From Desulfobacterales bacterium (GTDB taxonomy: Bacteria; Desulfobacterota; Desulfobacteria; Desulfobacterales; JAFDCJ01), in contig JAOZPY010000046.1 in assembly GCA_029932495.1 (NCBI GenBank), positions 5,153 to 11,575 on the forward strand: a DNA stretch of 6,423 nt. Reading direction: 5' to 3'. Of the stretch, positions 5,845 through 6,423 are shown piece by piece. A program made the position numbers and the translations under genes. Under the pieces are notes generated by a model that was not told where the DNA came from, did not search any database, and saw only the letters and a program-made list of their open reading frames with translations. Numbering within the stretch: the first letter of the stretch is position 1; each line of letters opens with the position of its first letter.

Positions 5845-6423
5845 TTACAGCGGCAGGAGGTTATTTTCACTACTGAATTCAAAAGCGGAAGGTCCGCTGA
5901 TAATTTCCAGATCGGATCGCAGGTTAATTTCGTCTTTGTAAGCTTCGGAAACCACCACGGTTTCCAGCTGCAGGGTGTTTTTAATCCTGACGATTTTGCT
6001 GTCTATCCAGGCGATGCGCCCGATGCAGTTCAGTGCCGTTTCCACGGCCTGTCGATCGGTTTCAAAGTGCATGGGAACAGCGGCCTTTTCCAGGCTGATG
6101 CCGGTAATGCAATTTTTATAGGTGGCGGCATAATCAATGCAGTCCACCAACCGGCGGGTAGTGATGTCCGCCAAGCCGATACCAATGGCGTTGCCCCTGC
6201 TTTTGGCGGTAAGCTCCCGCACAAAAAGCCGTTTAACCCGTGCCGGATGATCAAAGACCCCCAGGAGATCCCGATTTCTACCGGTGATATTGGGGTCCAT
6301 CCCCACCCCGCTGATATCTTTTCCCATTTCATCGACGATCAGCAAATCGATCTCATTGAAGGGCAGCCGCGCCATCATCCTCTTTGATTTCTGCAAAAGC
6401 ACCTTTTCCCGGGCTTCAATCTC
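5845..6423 (-). CDS. LarA/DUF2088-like protein, possible nickel-pincer-cofactor isomerase (5' partial)
   Basis: The frame is open through the right edge, so only the C-terminal 192 residues are seen; a GTG at 6402 is internal and not a supported start. The visible part contains LLIVDEMGKDISGVGMDPN, then GNAIGIGLADITTRRLVD, ATYKNC and IVRIKNTLQLE. These match my memory of proteins annotated as lactate racemase (LarA) domain, DUF2088, or nickel pincer cofactor-dependent isomerase. LarA-type enzymes racemise or epimerise alpha-hydroxy acids with a nickel pincer nucleotide. The nickel-binding histidines and the cofactor lysine would lie in the missing N-terminal part, so activity cannot be judged. 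The LYQxxK segment of classical lactate racemases is not visible, so it would be a distant group. It precedes the activase and HypD-like gene on the same strand with a 68-base gap and may supply or adjust their substrate. Confidence 0.55.
   Translation of the reverse strand, partial: EIEAREKVLLQKSKRMMARLPFNEIDLLIVDEMGKDISGVGMDPNITGRNRDLLGVFDHPARVKRLFVRELTAKSRGNAIGIGLADITTRRLVDCIDYAATYKNCITGISLEKAAVPMHFETDRQAVETALNCIGRIAWIDSKIVRIKNTLQLETVVVSEAYKDEINLRSDLEIISGPSAFEFSSENNLLPL

Overview
The window looks like the chromosome of a strict anaerobe, probably a Desulfobacterota (sulfate-reducer-type) bacterium or a similar selenium-using anaerobe. The grounds are two selenocysteine codons with well-formed SECIS hairpins, an oxygen-sensitive glycyl radical enzyme with its activase, a cobalamin-type radical SAM protein, and moderate GC content. 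The taxonomic guess is inference only.

Plus strand, positions 2-2502, three genes in one direction with short gaps (23 and 30 bases), probably one operon. (1) The C-terminal 458 residues of a B12-binding-type radical SAM protein resembling the RiPP maturation radical SAM protein 1 family; it enters from beyond the left edge. (2) The key gene of the window, 1402-2106: an organomercurial-lyase (MerB)-like protein of 234 residues that is read through two in-frame TGA codons. Both TGAs fall where MerB has its catalytic cysteines (Cys96 and Cys159), and each is followed at 18-19 bases by the loop of a SECIS-like hairpin. It is therefore best read as a selenoprotein with two selenocysteines (U91 and U156), not as two short genes or a pseudogene. 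(3) A single-domain CheY-like response regulator, 2137-2502.

Minus strand, positions 2505-6423, three genes converging on the first set with only 2 bases between the facing stop codons. In transcription order: the C-terminal part of a protein resembling LarA/DUF2088 (nickel-pincer-cofactor isomerase-like), cut by the right edge; a glycyl-radical-enzyme activase with two extra 4Fe-4S cluster motifs; and a glycyl radical enzyme that matches trans-4-hydroxy-L-proline dehydratase (HypD) across its length and at every active-site position I could compare. Activase and dehydratase are 5 bases apart and probably translationally coupled. The HypD/HypE pair would dehydrate hydroxyproline, or a close analogue, to pyrroline-5-carboxylate.

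The main discovery candidate is the di-selenocysteine MerB-like lyase beside a cobalamin-type radical SAM protein: a possible selenium-dependent carbon-metal bond chemistry. No selenocysteine machinery, rRNA, tRNA, CRISPR array or mobile element is seen in the window. No stretch over about 70 bases lacks a gene.
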